A stretch of 64,000 nucleotides of DNA from Alphaproteobacteria bacterium (GCA_040216735.1 JAVJOO010000001.1:124001-188000); one strand, 5' to 3'. Shown: positions 1-9,573, counted from the first letter of the stretch. Translations and numbers: made by a program. Notes: generated by a model not told the origin, from the sequence alone.

Positions 1-43
1 CGTCGACTGCCTTCAGAAATATTTGAATCATTGGGGCCCTGCG

Positions 44-80
44 TGACCGGCGTCCGGCGCTGAGCGCCGGACGCCGGTCA
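44..80 (-). terminator. Perfect hairpin downstream of the TRAP binding protein gene
   Basis: Two 17-base arms (44-60 and 64-80) are perfectly complementary around a TGA loop. The hairpin lies 17 bases past the stop codon of the minus-strand gene that ends at 98. No clear T-run follows on the minus strand, so it may be a Rho-assisted or 3'-end-stabilising hairpin rather than a textbook intrinsic terminator. Confidence 0.6.
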
Positions 81-97
81 ATGCCGGTGGGCGTCGC

Positions 98-1108
98 CTA
101 GGACGACTTGCCCGCTTCTTTCAGGAAGTTCTCAAGGATCGGGCCGGTGCCCTCAACCTTGCCGGTGAAGTCCTTCCACATCGGACGACCGTTCGCGCGC
201 ATCGCATCGATGACCTCCTTCGTCATCGGCGCAACCGTCATGCCGTTGTCGGAAAGCGCCTTCAGCTTGACCGAATCTTCGGCTCTGCTGACGTCCCAGA
301 ACTTCGGCTCGAGATCCTTCGCCAGCGCTTCGATCTTTTGCTGGTTCTCGGGCGAGAGCTTGTTCCACGCATCTAGGTTCACCGTCATGTGGTTCAACGC
401 CCACAGGTGATTGGTACGATAGGTGAACTTGAGGAACTCCCAGTACTTCTGTGCAACCGCCGTGGTGCCTGAAGTCATCACCGCATCCAAACCACCGGCG
501 GCCAGCGAGGGGACGATATCGGCATTGTTGACCAAGAGCGGCGACATCTTCAACGCCCGCATCAGGTCGGTCGAATTCTTGTCATAGACGCGAATCTTCT
601 TTCCCTCGAGGTCCCCCAGCGAGTTGACGACCGTCTTGGTAAAGATGTTCTGGCTCGGCCATGGCACCGAGTAGAGCAGCTTCTGATTGTGCTTCTCGAA
701 CGCCTTGACGTAGAGCGGGCGGATTGTGTTCCAGAACGTGGCCAACTCGTCATAGTCGTTGATCAAGAAGGGCAGCGCCTCGAACCCGAGCATCGGCTCG
801 TCGCCGACCTGCTGGAAGCCCGCCATCTCGCCCATGGGGACGATCCCGTCGCCCACCGAACGGAGCGACTCGGGCCCCTTGATGCCAAGCGCGGCACCGG
901 GATGGGTAATCATCTCGACCGCGCCGTTGGTCGCCTTCTTGACTTCTTCGGCGAATTTTTGGGCGTTCACCGTGTGGAACTCGGTCGGTCCCCAAGGGAT
1001 CGAGACATCCCATTTGGTTTGCGCCAGCGCAGGCGACGCCGCCAGCGCACCAAGCGCCGCAGCACCGGTCACAGCGGCGGCAGTCTTCAAAAATGTCCGT
1101 CTCAGCAT
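98..1108 (-). CDS. TRAP transporter substrate-binding protein (DctP family)
   Basis: This 336-residue protein is predicted to be the periplasmic solute receptor of a tripartite ATP-independent (TRAP) transporter, which delivers organic acids or similar ligands to a sodium-coupled membrane pair. The N-terminus carries a twin-arginine signal (RRTFLK at residues 3-8) and an alanine-rich stretch ending in ALAQT, so export is probably by Tat. The body has the DctP pattern: a KFAEEV segment near residue 50, a central IRVYD strand and a later VNLDAWNKLSPENQQ segment. Length is normal for the family. The DctQ and DctM membrane subunits are not seen and could lie left of the window. The ligand cannot be told from sequence. 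Confidence 0.9.
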   Translation of the reverse strand: MLRRTFLKTAAAVTGAAALGALAASPALAQTKWDVSIPWGPTEFHTVNAQKFAEEVKKATNGAVEMITHPGAALGIKGPESLRSVGDGIVPMGEMAGFQQVGDEPMLGFEALPFLINDYDELATFWNTIRPLYVKAFEKHNQKLLYSVPWPSQNIFTKTVVNSLGDLEGKKIRVYDKNSTDLMRALKMSPLLVNNADIVPSLAAGGLDAVMTSGTTAVAQKYWEFLKFTYRTNHLWALNHMTVNLDAWNKLSPENQQKIEALAKDLEPKFWDVSRAEDSVKLKALSDNGMTVAPMTKEVIDAMRANGRPMWKDFTGKVEGTGPILENFLKEAGKSS

Positions 1109-1262
1109 CGAAATATCCTCCCTGTTATTATCTGGACCGCACAGTACGCGCCTGCGGCGGCCCGGTCCAAGGGCGAACCGCCCTCGGAGTAGGAAATATT
1201 ACCACATTTTTACGACGTCACCCCATCGCCTCCGATCCCGCGTCCGCCCTATCATCGCCGCC

Positions 1263-2078
1263 ATGACCGCTCGCCCCACCGCCTCCAACGGCCACGCTTT
1301 GGACCTTGATCCAGCGGCGCTTCGGCGGCGATTTCGGGCGGACGGCGATCGCGGCCCCACCACCGGGCGGGCACCGGGCTACCTTCAGTGCAACCTCGTG
1401 ATCCTGCCCCACCGGGACGCCCAAGCCTTTGCCGCCTATTGCGCGGCCAACCCGGCGCCCTGCCCCTTGCTCTACACCGGCGCGCCGGGCAATCCGATGT
1501 TGGACCCGCTGGGTGCCGACATCGACATCCGCACCGACCTGCCGGCCTACCACCTCCATCGGCCCGGTCAGGCGCCCGAGGTCGTGCCCGATATCCGCGA
1601 CCAGTGGCGCGCGGAGTCGGTCGCCCTGGTGCTGGGCTGCTCGCTGTCGTTCGAGGCGGCCTTGGTCGCGGCCGGGATTCGCCTGCGACACCTCGAGCGC
1701 GGCGGCGACATTGCCGCTTTTCGCACCGCGACGCCGACCACCCCCGCAGGCCCCTTCGCCGGACCGCTCGTCGTTTCGATGCGCGCGGTGGCCGCCGCCG
1801 ATGCCGACCGCGCCGCCGCCATCACCGCGCGCTTTCCCCATGCCCACGGCGCACCGGTGCATGTCGGCGAGCCCGGCACCCTTGGCATCGCCGATGTCGA
1901 ACGACCCGACTGGGGCGAGCCGCCGCAGTTGCTACCTGAAGAAATAGCAATGTTCTGGGCCTGCGGCGTCACCTCGCACCTGGCCCTCGTCAACGCGGGC
2001 CTGCCGCTGGCCATCACCCACGCGCCGGGGTCGATGCTGATCACCGACCTCCCCGCCGACACGCCGCCCGATCTCTAG
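1263..2078 (+). CDS. DUF1445 family protein (putative hydro-lyase / D-glutamate cyclase-like)
   Basis: This 271-residue protein matches the DUF1445 family (UPF0317), whose members are annotated as putative hydro-lyases and are related to the mitochondrial D-glutamate cyclase. Visible family signatures are GYLQCNLVILP near residue 38, a PCPLL segment near residue 60, the DIDIRTDLPAY motif near residue 80 and a C-terminal HAPGSMLITDL. The open frame continues upstream, but the ATG at 1263 is chosen because homologous sequence begins about 35 residues after it and the upstream part overlaps the divergent TRAP gene. It is a single gene, followed by a convergent hydrolase. The physiological substrate is not known. 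Confidence 0.85.
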   Translation: MTARPTASNGHALDLDPAALRRRFRADGDRGPTTGRAPGYLQCNLVILPHRDAQAFAAYCAANPAPCPLLYTGAPGNPMLDPLGADIDIRTDLPAYHLHRPGQAPEVVPDIRDQWRAESVALVLGCSLSFEAALVAAGIRLRHLERGGDIAAFRTATPTTPAGPFAGPLVVSMRAVAAADADRAAAITARFPHAHGAPVHVGEPGTLGIADVERPDWGEPPQLLPEEIAMFWACGVTSHLALVNAGLPLAITHAPGSMLITDLPADTPPDL

Positions 2079-2103
2079 CGGTCGGCCTAGGCGCCTCGCG
2101 GCC

Positions 2104-2907
2104 TCACGCCGCGCAGTGCGCCCGCACCAGTGCGACAATCTCGTCGGTGCGGGTCTCCAGCGGCCATAGCCCCGTCGGCGACAGGTCGACGACACGACCG
2201 TTTTGCATGACCTCGGCTGCACGCGCCGTCGCGGCATAGATATCGTCGCGCACGTTGAACACCAAAATGGGTTGGGCGAGGTCGCCCAGCGCCGCGCGCA
2301 TGTTGTGGGAAAACACCGCCTTCATCGCGTAGGCCGCATTGCCGCGGTTGCGCAGGCTGTCGGAAATATAGCGTTCGATCATCGCGTCGGTGACCCCCGG
2401 CCCGCGAAATTGCGCCCAGTTGTTCCACAGCCCGACGAGGTGCGTCCCGTCGCTGTTCTCGGTCGGCTGCAATGCCGCGCCCGTCCAGGCGCGCTGCTTG
2501 GCGCGCTCCTCTTCGGTGTAGACCGCTGCGCCGACCAGCACGACATGCTTCACCCGATCGCGGTGCTGGCGGGTGAACTCGACCGCGATCCGCGCTCCGG
2601 TATGGACCCCCATCACGTCGATCTCGCCCAGGTCCATCGCATCGATCACTGCCCCATGCGCCCTGGCATAGCCGTCGATCGACAACGCCTCGGGCGGCGC
2701 GTCCGAATGGCCGTAGCCCGGCGTATCGGGCGCCACCATGTAGCGATCGCCCGCGAACCCGCGCATCAAGGCATCGAACGTCCGCCCCGACAGCGGGCTT
2801 TGGTGAAAGCACACCAAGGGCCGCGCGCCCGCGCCCTTCTCGCCGATTTCGTAAAGATGCACCTGGCCGTAGGGGCCCGCGACGTAGCGCCGCCGCACCG
2901 CCACCAT
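2104..2907 (-). CDS. Alpha/beta hydrolase fold protein with GxHTG at the nucleophile elbow
   Basis: A 267-residue alpha/beta-hydrolase. The oxyanion segment CFHQSP is near residue 35, the strand MVAPDTPGYG near residue 57, the nucleophile elbow VMGVHTGAR near residue 100, and a late WPLETRTDEI segment precedes the C-terminal helix. At the elbow the usual GxSxG serine is occupied by histidine (G-V-H-T-G). I recall other proteobacterial hydrolases with G-x-H-T-G, so this is probably a subfamily trait rather than damage, but it argues against a classical serine hydrolase mechanism. The gene lies directly downstream of an unrecognised exported protein and may be co-transcribed with the VOC and oxidoreductase genes upstream. 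Confidence 0.8.
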   Translation of the reverse strand: MVAVRRRYVAGPYGQVHLYEIGEKGAGARPLVCFHQSPLSGRTFDALMRGFAGDRYMVAPDTPGYGHSDAPPEALSIDGYARAHGAVIDAMDLGEIDVMGVHTGARIAVEFTRQHRDRVKHVVLVGAAVYTEEERAKQRAWTGAALQPTENSDGTHLVGLWNNWAQFRGPGVTDAMIERYISDSLRNRGNAAYAMKAVFSHNMRAALGDLAQPILVFNVRDDIYAATARAAEVMQNGRVVDLSPTGLWPLETRTDEIVALVRAHCAA

Positions 2908-4437
2908 TTATTGCACCCCGCCAAGCGGCCGCCCGTTGAGCAAGAAGCCCCCGTTCGGCCCGTTGCCGAATTCATAGACATGCACGGTTTCGTCGTCCCG
3001 CACCTCGGGCCGCGCCATCGCCATGGCAAAGGACAGCATTGCGATGAGTTGCGCGTTTTCCCCGGCGTTGGCCGATAGCGCCGCCACCGCCGCCCCGAGC
3101 CCGCGCACCGCGATCCGGTTTTCCTCCGTCGTGAAGCGCAACGACGCAATGTCGTAGCCCACCGGCGACTCGAGCCGGGCGGTGATGCCGCCGTCGCGCA
3201 GGTCCAACCGGTCGAGGGAAATGGTCGTGCCCGATTGCGCCAGCACTCCGAGGAACGCCGTCATCGCAGTCGCCGCGGTGTCGCCCGCCGCCGGCGAAAG
3301 CCGGGCAACCTCGTCGATCAACGCTGCCAGCGGAATGTTGCGGGCACTGACATCAATGTTCGCGGTGCCGGGAACGAGGCCGACGAAGGGGCCGGACAGC
3401 ACGAAATCGCCGATTGAAATCCGTTGGTCGGTGTCGACCGCCATGTCCCGTTTCGACGATGCGGTAGCGCGCGTTTCAAACCTGCCCAGCGAGATAAAAG
3501 GAGTCCCGGAGCCATCGGTCATCGCGAGATCGTCCATCTCGAATCTATAGGTGAGGCCGCCGTCAAGCGCCTGGACGCTGGCCATGCGACCGACCCGCAT
3601 GACGCCTGCGCCCGTCCGAATGTCGATGCGCCTGACATCGACGCTGAACCGCTCCCGCGGTCCGTCCGCCTGGAGCCCGGCGAGAAACCGCGCCCCTCGG
3701 TTCTCGGTCGAACCGGAGAGAACGCCTTCCAGCCCGACGATCGGATGGCCCGCCACGCTTGGCAATGGCAGACCTTCGACCTCGCTATCGATCGCGCCCC
3801 CTTCCGCCGTTGCCGTCGCGCCCTCGCCGTCGTCGAAGGCCAACCCCCGCCAGTCGATCCGCGCCGTGCGGTCGATCGATGTCCCGTCGGCGGACAACGC
3901 TGTTGTCTCGCGGGCATCGACGTCGGCGATTCGCGCTGAAAACCGGTGGCCGTTCTGCCCTTCCAGTCGGATATCACCGAACATCGCCGTCGCTTCGGTC
4001 GGCGCGCTCACGCGGGTATCCCAGATCCCGCGGTAGGTCTGCGCGCCAACGACGATCGTCGCGGCAAGCTTGCCGTCGAACCAGACGTCGATCGGCGACA
4101 GTCGTTTGACGTCGAAGTCGTAAAGGTGCGGGCCGCGCGGGGTGACGTCGACTTGGCTGACCGCAAAGTCGAGCCTGAGCCCCTCCGGCGTGTCGACCGT
4201 GATGGGCGGCAGAACGAGTTCATAGGCCCCGTCCGCGCCCCGCCGCACCAGGGCAGGACCGGTGATAGCAATCGGCAAATCGAGCGCCTCAAGGGCGTTC
4301 AGGTAGCCTTCGACCCCGCGGGCAATGGTCCGGGCGTCGGCGTCGGCAGTCCCCTCAAGGCGCACCTCCGCCCCCAGCGCCGATCCCCACGCCATAACCG
4401 CCGCAGCAGCGGCGAACGCGGCGGCAACGCCCCTCAC
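2908..4437 (-). CDS. Unrecognised exported protein, about 509 residues
   Basis: The GTG at 4437 overlaps the stop of the upstream VOC gene (GTGA) and gives a clean signal peptide: charged start, AAAFAAAAAVMAW core and a GALGA-type cleavage region near residue 24. The frame stays open further upstream, but that part lies over the VOC gene and lacks protein-like sequence. The mature protein is rich in beta-like repeats of the type DGGLTYRFEMDD, RLDLRDGGITARL and RIDIRTGAGVMRV, which suggests a long periplasmic or outer-membrane-associated beta-rich protein. I do not recognise the family; resemblance to DUF2125- or AsmA-like proteins is only a guess. Its stop abuts the start of the downstream hydrolase. 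Confidence 0.7.
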   Translation of the reverse strand: MRGVAAAFAAAAAVMAWGSALGAEVRLEGTADADARTIARGVEGYLNALEALDLPIAITGPALVRRGADGAYELVLPPITVDTPEGLRLDFAVSQVDVTPRGPHLYDFDVKRLSPIDVWFDGKLAATIVVGAQTYRGIWDTRVSAPTEATAMFGDIRLEGQNGHRFSARIADVDARETTALSADGTSIDRTARIDWRGLAFDDGEGATATAEGGAIDSEVEGLPLPSVAGHPIVGLEGVLSGSTENRGARFLAGLQADGPRERFSVDVRRIDIRTGAGVMRVGRMASVQALDGGLTYRFEMDDLAMTDGSGTPFISLGRFETRATASSKRDMAVDTDQRISIGDFVLSGPFVGLVPGTANIDVSARNIPLAALIDEVARLSPAAGDTAATAMTAFLGVLAQSGTTISLDRLDLRDGGITARLESPVGYDIASLRFTTEENRIAVRGLGAAVAALSANAGENAQLIAMLSFAMAMARPEVRDDETVHVYEFGNGPNGGFLLNGRPLGGVQ

Positions 4438-5429
4438 GCCTGGACCAACTGCTGCAACGCGCCCGATCCCGGATTGCGCACGATGGCCGTGTCGACCGCG
4501 CCCAGCCCCGGCACCTCCAGCGTCATCCGCGGCGTATAGGTCTCGACGCCCAGCGCCGCGCACTCGGCCAGCGCCACACTCAAGTCGGGCACCAGGAAGC
4601 TTTGCATCAAATAGCCGATGTTGGGCGCCACCGAATCGGGCACCAAATCGGGCACCGGGTAGTTCAGCGGTTGCGACGTCGCGATTTTGCCGAACATGTG
4701 ATTGCCCTGCATGAACGTCACCTGGGTGCGGCCGCCGTCGGGCACCTTTTGGAACTTGCGATAGTTGTCGCTGTCCAGAACTTGATTGATGTGCACCCCC
4801 ATCTTGAGTACCCGCACATAGAACTCTTTGGACTTCTCGATATCGCGCATGCACGACGCGGTCGTCACCACCGGGGTGAAACCGGTCGACGTTCGTCCAA
4901 ACGATTCGACATAAGCGCGCATCTTGCCGATCCGCGTCGCCGGGTCCTTGGTCGCAAGCTCGACCCAGTTGATCAACACCCCGTCGGGCCCTTCGAACAC
5001 CACCTCGATCGGTGTCCCGACATCGGCGGTGAAATCGTGCGCCACCGGATCGGACCAAAACGCGTAGCCCAATTTGCGGAACTTCTCGGTCTCGCCGAAA
5101 ATATCGGCGGTATAGAAGTTAAGGTTGATCAAGCCATAGGCTCGCGCGGGCTTGGCCGCCCGCACCACCTTGCGGCCTTCGGCCTCGAACTGGACCAACA
5201 GCACACGCCCCACCGGATCGGGGCCGGCATGCAGGAACACCGCCTGCGCCCGCGACCCCTTGGGCAAATGCCAAAACGTCTCAAAGTCCTTGCCTGCCCA
5301 GGTCACCGCCGCACTCGCCGTCATCCCGGTGAGGTCGCGGTAGAAGTGCAACGAGCGCGCCATGTCGGCCACCCCAATCGTGGCAACGCTCATCGCCGAT
5401 CCGTCGGGCGCAACGATATCCGTGGTCAT
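4434..5429 (-). CDS. VOC family protein with two glyoxalase-like domains
   Basis: A 331-residue member of the vicinal oxygen chelate superfamily. The first domain starts at about residue 15 (IGVADMARSLHFYRDL) and the second near residue 165 (ASCMRDIEKSKEFYVRVLKMG), so the protein holds two tandem beta-alpha-beta-beta-beta units, as in extradiol dioxygenases and double-domain glyoxalases. A FEGPDGVLINWVEL segment closes the first half. The substrate is not evident. It overlaps the exported-protein gene by 4 bases and follows an old-yellow-enzyme-type oxidoreductase on the same strand, so joint transcription is likely. Confidence 0.85.
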   Translation of the reverse strand: MTTDIVAPDGSAMSVATIGVADMARSLHFYRDLTGMTASAAVTWAGKDFETFWHLPKGSRAQAVFLHAGPDPVGRVLLVQFEAEGRKVVRAAKPARAYGLINLNFYTADIFGETEKFRKLGYAFWSDPVAHDFTADVGTPIEVVFEGPDGVLINWVELATKDPATRIGKMRAYVESFGRTSTGFTPVVTTASCMRDIEKSKEFYVRVLKMGVHINQVLDSDNYRKFQKVPDGGRTQVTFMQGNHMFGKIATSQPLNYPVPDLVPDSVAPNIGYLMQSFLVPDLSVALAECAALGVETYTPRMTLEVPGLGAVDTAIVRNPGSGALQQLVQA

Positions 5430-5475
5430 AGTCGGTCCTCCCCTAGCGCCATCATACAGCGCCCTAAACGCGATC

Positions 5476-6915
5476 CTACGGCGCGCTCAACCGCCGTTTG
5501 CCGTCCGCGCTCTTCAAGATACCCGGCGCGTCCAGATCCAGCCGGTCCCACAGTTTGCACGTCACCTGCTTATGCTTTTGATCCAGCGCTTCGCAGTAAT
5601 TGGTGTATTCACACACGCGGACATCCGTACCGCGCCCCGATAGCACCTTCATGAACCAATCGGGATCGGCGAGCGACTGGCGGGCAAACGCCACGATGTC
5701 CGCAGCGCCTGACGCCAAAACGTCCTCCGCCTGATCAAAGCCGTGCATTCCCCCCGACACCACCACCGGGGTGTCGAACCCGGCGGCGCGCACCGCTGCG
5801 CGCACCGCCAGCGCCGCATCGACATTGCGCCCGAAGGGTCCGCGCTCGTCCGACAGATATTGCGGCATGCACTCGTAGCCCGACGGCCCGGTATAGGGAT
5901 AGGCCGACCAACCCACCGACGGCTGCAGCGCATCGTCGAACTTGCCGCCGCGCGACAGCGATAGAAAGTCCATGCCCGCGCGCGCGAACACCGTCGCGAA
6001 CCACGCCGCGTCGTCCACCCCGCTGCCGCCCGCGATACATTCGTCGGCGAGGAAGCGCGCCCCCAACGCAAAGTCGGTCCCCACCGCAGCCCGCGCCGCA
6101 GCGTAAACGTCGAGCGGCAAACGCACCCGGTTCTCCCGCGTCCCGCCATAGCCATCGGTGCGCGTATTCGTCGCCGATAGGAACGACGCCATCGTATAGG
6201 CGTGGGCATAGTGCAGTTCGACGCCGTCGAACCCGGCCGCGCGCGCGCGCCGTGCCGCATCCGCGAACGCGCCCGGCAGCATATGCGGCAAGTCCGCGAT
6301 CTGCGGCAGGTGGGTGTCGGTCACCCGTTCGCGGGTGCCATAGCGCAGCGCCTCCACCTCGCGGGCATCGAGCGCCGCGTCCAGGTCCGCGTCGTTGAGC
6401 GCCGCCAGACCGGCGCGCACCGCCGCGTCGGGTGCATCGCGCAGGTCCAGCGCGTCGCGGTGCCGCGCGGTGATCTTCAGGAACCGTTCGAAATACTTGG
6501 TGCGGTCGGGCCGCCGCCGTATGCCGAGAAAATCGATGATCTGAATAAAGAGCTTGGTCTCGCCGCCGCTGGCCTCGCGCACCGCCGCGACGAGATCGCG
6601 CAGGCCCGGCACGAAGCGGTCGTCGTTGATCCGCAACAGCGGGCCTGAGGCCACGTCGCGTACCCCCGTCGCCTCGACCACCAAGACGCCGGGCTTGCCG
6701 CGGGCGAAACGTGCGTACCAGTCGAGCACTTCGGGCGTGACGAATCCGTCCTCCGTCGCTCGCCATGGCACCATCGCCGGCACCCAGGTGCGGTGCCGTG
6801 CCGCCACCGGCCCCAACTCGACCGCCGAAAACAGCCGCGCCGCCGCCGCTTCGTCGGCCGTTGGCCAACGACCCGGATCGGGGTGCCATTTGATGCGCTG
6901 TTGCGGCCGCCACAT
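5476..6915 (-). CDS. NADH:flavin oxidoreductase (old yellow enzyme family)
   Basis: A 479-residue FMN-binding TIM-barrel oxidoreductase. Diagnostic features are the FDGVELHYAHAYTMASFLS segment (family H-A-H/Y motif, here HYAHAY), the NTRTDGYGG motif directly after it, and a C-terminal phosphate-binding strand VVVSGGMHG followed by GAADIVAFARQSLADPDW. The frame is open to 7557, but the upstream part is antisense noise over the MFS gene; the ATG at 6915 starts family-like sequence. A DTHLPQIADL loop precedes the barrel segment. It lacks the extra FeS/flavin domain of the dienoyl-CoA reductase type, although CEYTNYCEALDQ near the end holds cysteines. Confidence 0.85.
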   Translation of the reverse strand: MWRPQQRIKWHPDPGRWPTADEAAAARLFSAVELGPVAARHRTWVPAMVPWRATEDGFVTPEVLDWYARFARGKPGVLVVEATGVRDVASGPLLRINDDRFVPGLRDLVAAVREASGGETKLFIQIIDFLGIRRRPDRTKYFERFLKITARHRDALDLRDAPDAAVRAGLAALNDADLDAALDAREVEALRYGTRERVTDTHLPQIADLPHMLPGAFADAARRARAAGFDGVELHYAHAYTMASFLSATNTRTDGYGGTRENRVRLPLDVYAAARAAVGTDFALGARFLADECIAGGSGVDDAAWFATVFARAGMDFLSLSRGGKFDDALQPSVGWSAYPYTGPSGYECMPQYLSDERGPFGRNVDAALAVRAAVRAAGFDTPVVVSGGMHGFDQAEDVLASGAADIVAFARQSLADPDWFMKVLSGRGTDVRVCEYTNYCEALDQKHKQVTCKLWDRLDLDAPGILKSADGKRRLSAP

Positions 6916-6974
6916 GGGGCCAGTGTGCCATCTTCGCCGCCGGTCCGCATGGCCGGGATGTCGCCCGGTCGCGC

Positions 6975-8201
6975 TTAGGCGTCCTCGCGCCCCTTGCCGA
7001 CCCAGCGCACCAGCAGCAATGCCAGCACGCCAAGCACCCCGTAGCCGGCGACCAGCGGCAACACGGTCCCGTCGTAGCTTTGACCGATCAGCGAACCCAA
7101 GGCGAGCGAGATGAACCCAGTCAACGATGCGACCACCGCCGAGCCGACGCCCGCGATATGCCCCAAGGGTTCCATCGCCATTGCATTGAGGTTGCCGAAC
7201 AGAATCCCCATGCAAAAGAATGTCGGGATGCCGTAGACCATGAACGCCCACAGCGGCGGCACGCCGGCCATCGACGCCGCGACCGCAAAAAACACCGCCG
7301 CCAACACGATGATTGCGACCAACGCGCGTACCGTCAGCCGCCGCATTCCAAGCCGCATAACCAACCGCGCGTTGGTGATCGACGCGCCGCCGATCCCGAT
7401 GGCCAGCCCGGCAAAATACAGCGGAAACAAATCGCCGACGCCGTAGGTGTCTTGGAATATCTGTTGCGAAGACGTGAGGTACCCGATCATCGCCGAGAAA
7501 ATCAGCCCCGCCGCCGCCGCGCTGCCGATCGCCGCGCGTGTCCGGCACACCTCCCACGCCGCCTTACCGATTCGGGCCAGCGAGAACGCCCGACGCTTTT
7601 CCCGCGGCAGCGTTTCAGGCTGGCGCGCCGTCAACCAAATCGATGCGCCGATGGCCAGGGCAAGGAACAACCAAAAAATGCCGTGCCAATCCGCGAACAC
7701 CATGATGCCCTGGCCCAGCGCCGGCGCCGCCACCGGCACCAGGATGAACACCGCCATTACGAACGACATGATCCGCGCCATTGCGCGCCCGGCATATTGA
7801 TCGCGAATCAAGGCGACCGCGACGGTGCGCGGCCCGGCAGCACCGATCCCCTGCAACACCCGCCCGGCCAGCATCATGGTCATGTCGGTCGCGGTCAGTG
7901 ACAGCACGCAGCCGACCGCGAAAATCGCAAACCCCAGATTGATGGCGGGCTTACGCCCGATGCTGTCGGACAGTGGCCCGAAGAAGAGCTGGCCGAACGC
8001 GAGACCGAGAAAGAACGCCGTCACCACCAATTGATTGCTGTTGGCTTCGGTCACGCCCAAATCGCGCCCGATGACCGCGAGCGCCGGCAACATCGCGTCG
8101 GTCGAGAGCGCGACGATCGATATCATCAGCGCCATCAGGGCAATAAATTCAGGCCGCAGCCGCGTCGAAGCCGCGGGCGGCGCCTCTTTCCCCATATCCA
8201 T
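6975..8201 (-). CDS. MFS drug exporter, Bcr/CflA type
   Basis: A 408-residue integral inner-membrane transporter with about twelve hydrophobic segments. Typical Bcr/CflA features: an early STDAMLPALAVIGRDLGV helix, the A-motif GPLSDSIGRKPAI near residue 80, and RVLQGIGAAGPRTVAVALIRDQY around residue 115, which is close to the family signature. It probably exports a small hydrophobic or amphiphilic compound by proton antiport; substrates cannot be predicted. It ends 59 bases before the oxidoreductase start on the same strand. Confidence 0.88.
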   Translation of the reverse strand: MDMGKEAPPAASTRLRPEFIALMALMISIVALSTDAMLPALAVIGRDLGVTEANSNQLVVTAFFLGLAFGQLFFGPLSDSIGRKPAINLGFAIFAVGCVLSLTATDMTMMLAGRVLQGIGAAGPRTVAVALIRDQYAGRAMARIMSFVMAVFILVPVAAPALGQGIMVFADWHGIFWLFLALAIGASIWLTARQPETLPREKRRAFSLARIGKAAWEVCRTRAAIGSAAAAGLIFSAMIGYLTSSQQIFQDTYGVGDLFPLYFAGLAIGIGGASITNARLVMRLGMRRLTVRALVAIIVLAAVFFAVAASMAGVPPLWAFMVYGIPTFFCMGILFGNLNAMAMEPLGHIAGVGSAVVASLTGFISLALGSLIGQSYDGTVLPLVAGYGVLGVLALLLVRWVGKGREDA

Positions 8202-8257
8202 GATCGTTCACCCAGTAGGGGCCGCGCACCGGCGGGCCCAGGACATTAAGAAGAAGG

Positions 8258-9475
8258 CTATACCACGCCCTTGGCGCGCAGGGCGGTAAGGGCCTCGGCA
8301 TCGATCCCCAGCAACCCGCCCAACACCTCGTCGTTGTGGGCGCCAAGCGCCGGCCCCGGCCAATCGGTGCGCCCCGGTGTGTCGCCCAATCTCGGCGCGA
8401 TCGCCGGAATCTTGAGCGGCTTGCCGTCGATCTCGACAGTTTCGATCATTCCTCGGGCCGCGTATTGCGGATCTTCGACGATGTCCTTGACGCTATAGAT
8501 CGGCCCGACCGGCACCCGAACTTCTTCGAGCACCCGAATCACCTCAGGACCCGGCAGGGTCGCCGTCCACGCCGCCAGCGCCGCATCGATTTCTGCCTCG
8601 TGCTCGACCCGCCCCGCGTTATCCGCAAGGCGCGGGTCGTCCGCCATGTCGGCACGGCCGGCAGCAGTCATCAGGCGTTTGAAAATCGAATCGCCGTTGC
8701 CGCCGATGATGACCTGCTGGCCGTCATGGCAGCGGTAGACGTTGGTCGGCACGATCCCAGTGACGGTCGAGCCCGACGGTTCGCGTACTATCCCGGCGCC
8801 GTCGTATTCCGGCACGATGCTTTCCATCGCGGCGAATACCGCTTCGTAGATTGCCACGTCGACCACTTGTCCCTCGCCGCCGACTTTGCCGCGATCCACC
8901 AGCGCCAGCAAAATCCCGATCACCGCATGGAACGACGCCAGCGTATCGCCCAGCGACAGGTTGGGCCGCACCGGCGGTCGGTCCGGAAATCCATTGACGT
9001 AGCGAAATCCGCCGAACCCTTCACACACCGAGGCGTAACCCGGCTTTTGGGCATTCGGTCCGGTCTGGCCATAGCCCGAAATACGCGTAAAGACGAGTTT
9101 GGGGTTATCGGCCTTCAGGTCGCCCGGCCCCAGCCCCCATTCCTCCATCCGTCCGGGCAGGAAGTTCTCCACCAGCACATCGGCCTTCAATGCGAGGCGT
9201 TTGGCGATGGCCCGGCCCTCGTCGGTGCGTAAATCGAGCGTCACCGACTTCTTATTACGCGCCATCGCCCGCCACCAAAACGACGTGCCGTCGTCGGCCA
9301 GGGCACGCCAAATGCGCAGCGGATCGCCCCCTTTGGGCGGCTCGATCTTGATGATCTCGGCACCGAAATAGCCCAGGACCGAGGTCGCGAACGGCCCGGC
9401 AATCAATTGCCCCATCTCTAGGACCCTCACCCCGTCGAGGGGGCGGCGGCCTGCGTTCTGTCTCCGATCGGTCAT
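8258..9475 (-). CDS. CoA-transferase, CaiB/BaiF (class III) family
   Basis: A 405-residue class III CoA-transferase. The N-terminus LDGVRVLEMGQLIAGPFA and the following GAEIIKIEPPKGGDPLR are hallmark segments, and ADVLVENFLPGRMEEWGLG near residue 95 is the family motif close to the catalytic aspartate region. The C-terminal VPVGPIYSVKDIVEDPQYAARGM is also typical. Members move CoA between acyl-CoA donors and carboxylic acids such as formate/oxalate or carnitine; the acceptor here is unknown. It is transcribed away from a small VOC gene. Confidence 0.9.
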   Translation of the reverse strand: MTDRRQNAGRRPLDGVRVLEMGQLIAGPFATSVLGYFGAEIIKIEPPKGGDPLRIWRALADDGTSFWWRAMARNKKSVTLDLRTDEGRAIAKRLALKADVLVENFLPGRMEEWGLGPGDLKADNPKLVFTRISGYGQTGPNAQKPGYASVCEGFGGFRYVNGFPDRPPVRPNLSLGDTLASFHAVIGILLALVDRGKVGGEGQVVDVAIYEAVFAAMESIVPEYDGAGIVREPSGSTVTGIVPTNVYRCHDGQQVIIGGNGDSIFKRLMTAAGRADMADDPRLADNAGRVEHEAEIDAALAAWTATLPGPEVIRVLEEVRVPVGPIYSVKDIVEDPQYAARGMIETVEIDGKPLKIPAIAPRLGDTPGRTDWPGPALGAHNDEVLGGLLGIDAEALTALRAKGVV

Positions 9476-9573
9476 CGGCAGGCCCCTCCTGGTGCATGCG
9501 GCTCCGCACTTAATGGAATGGGGTGTACGAGTCCACCTGACCCGGTGCCAAAGTTGTGCGATAGAAGAGCATC

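Noticed and set aside
2203-3078. Long open frames on the opposite strand of core genes
   Set aside because: In high-GC DNA frames antisense to real genes stay open. This one is rich in R, H and G and overlaps recognised genes.
6916-7557. Upstream extension of the oxidoreductase frame
   Set aside because: The added part is antisense to the MFS gene, shows no family similarity, and a better ATG at 6915 begins the known domain.
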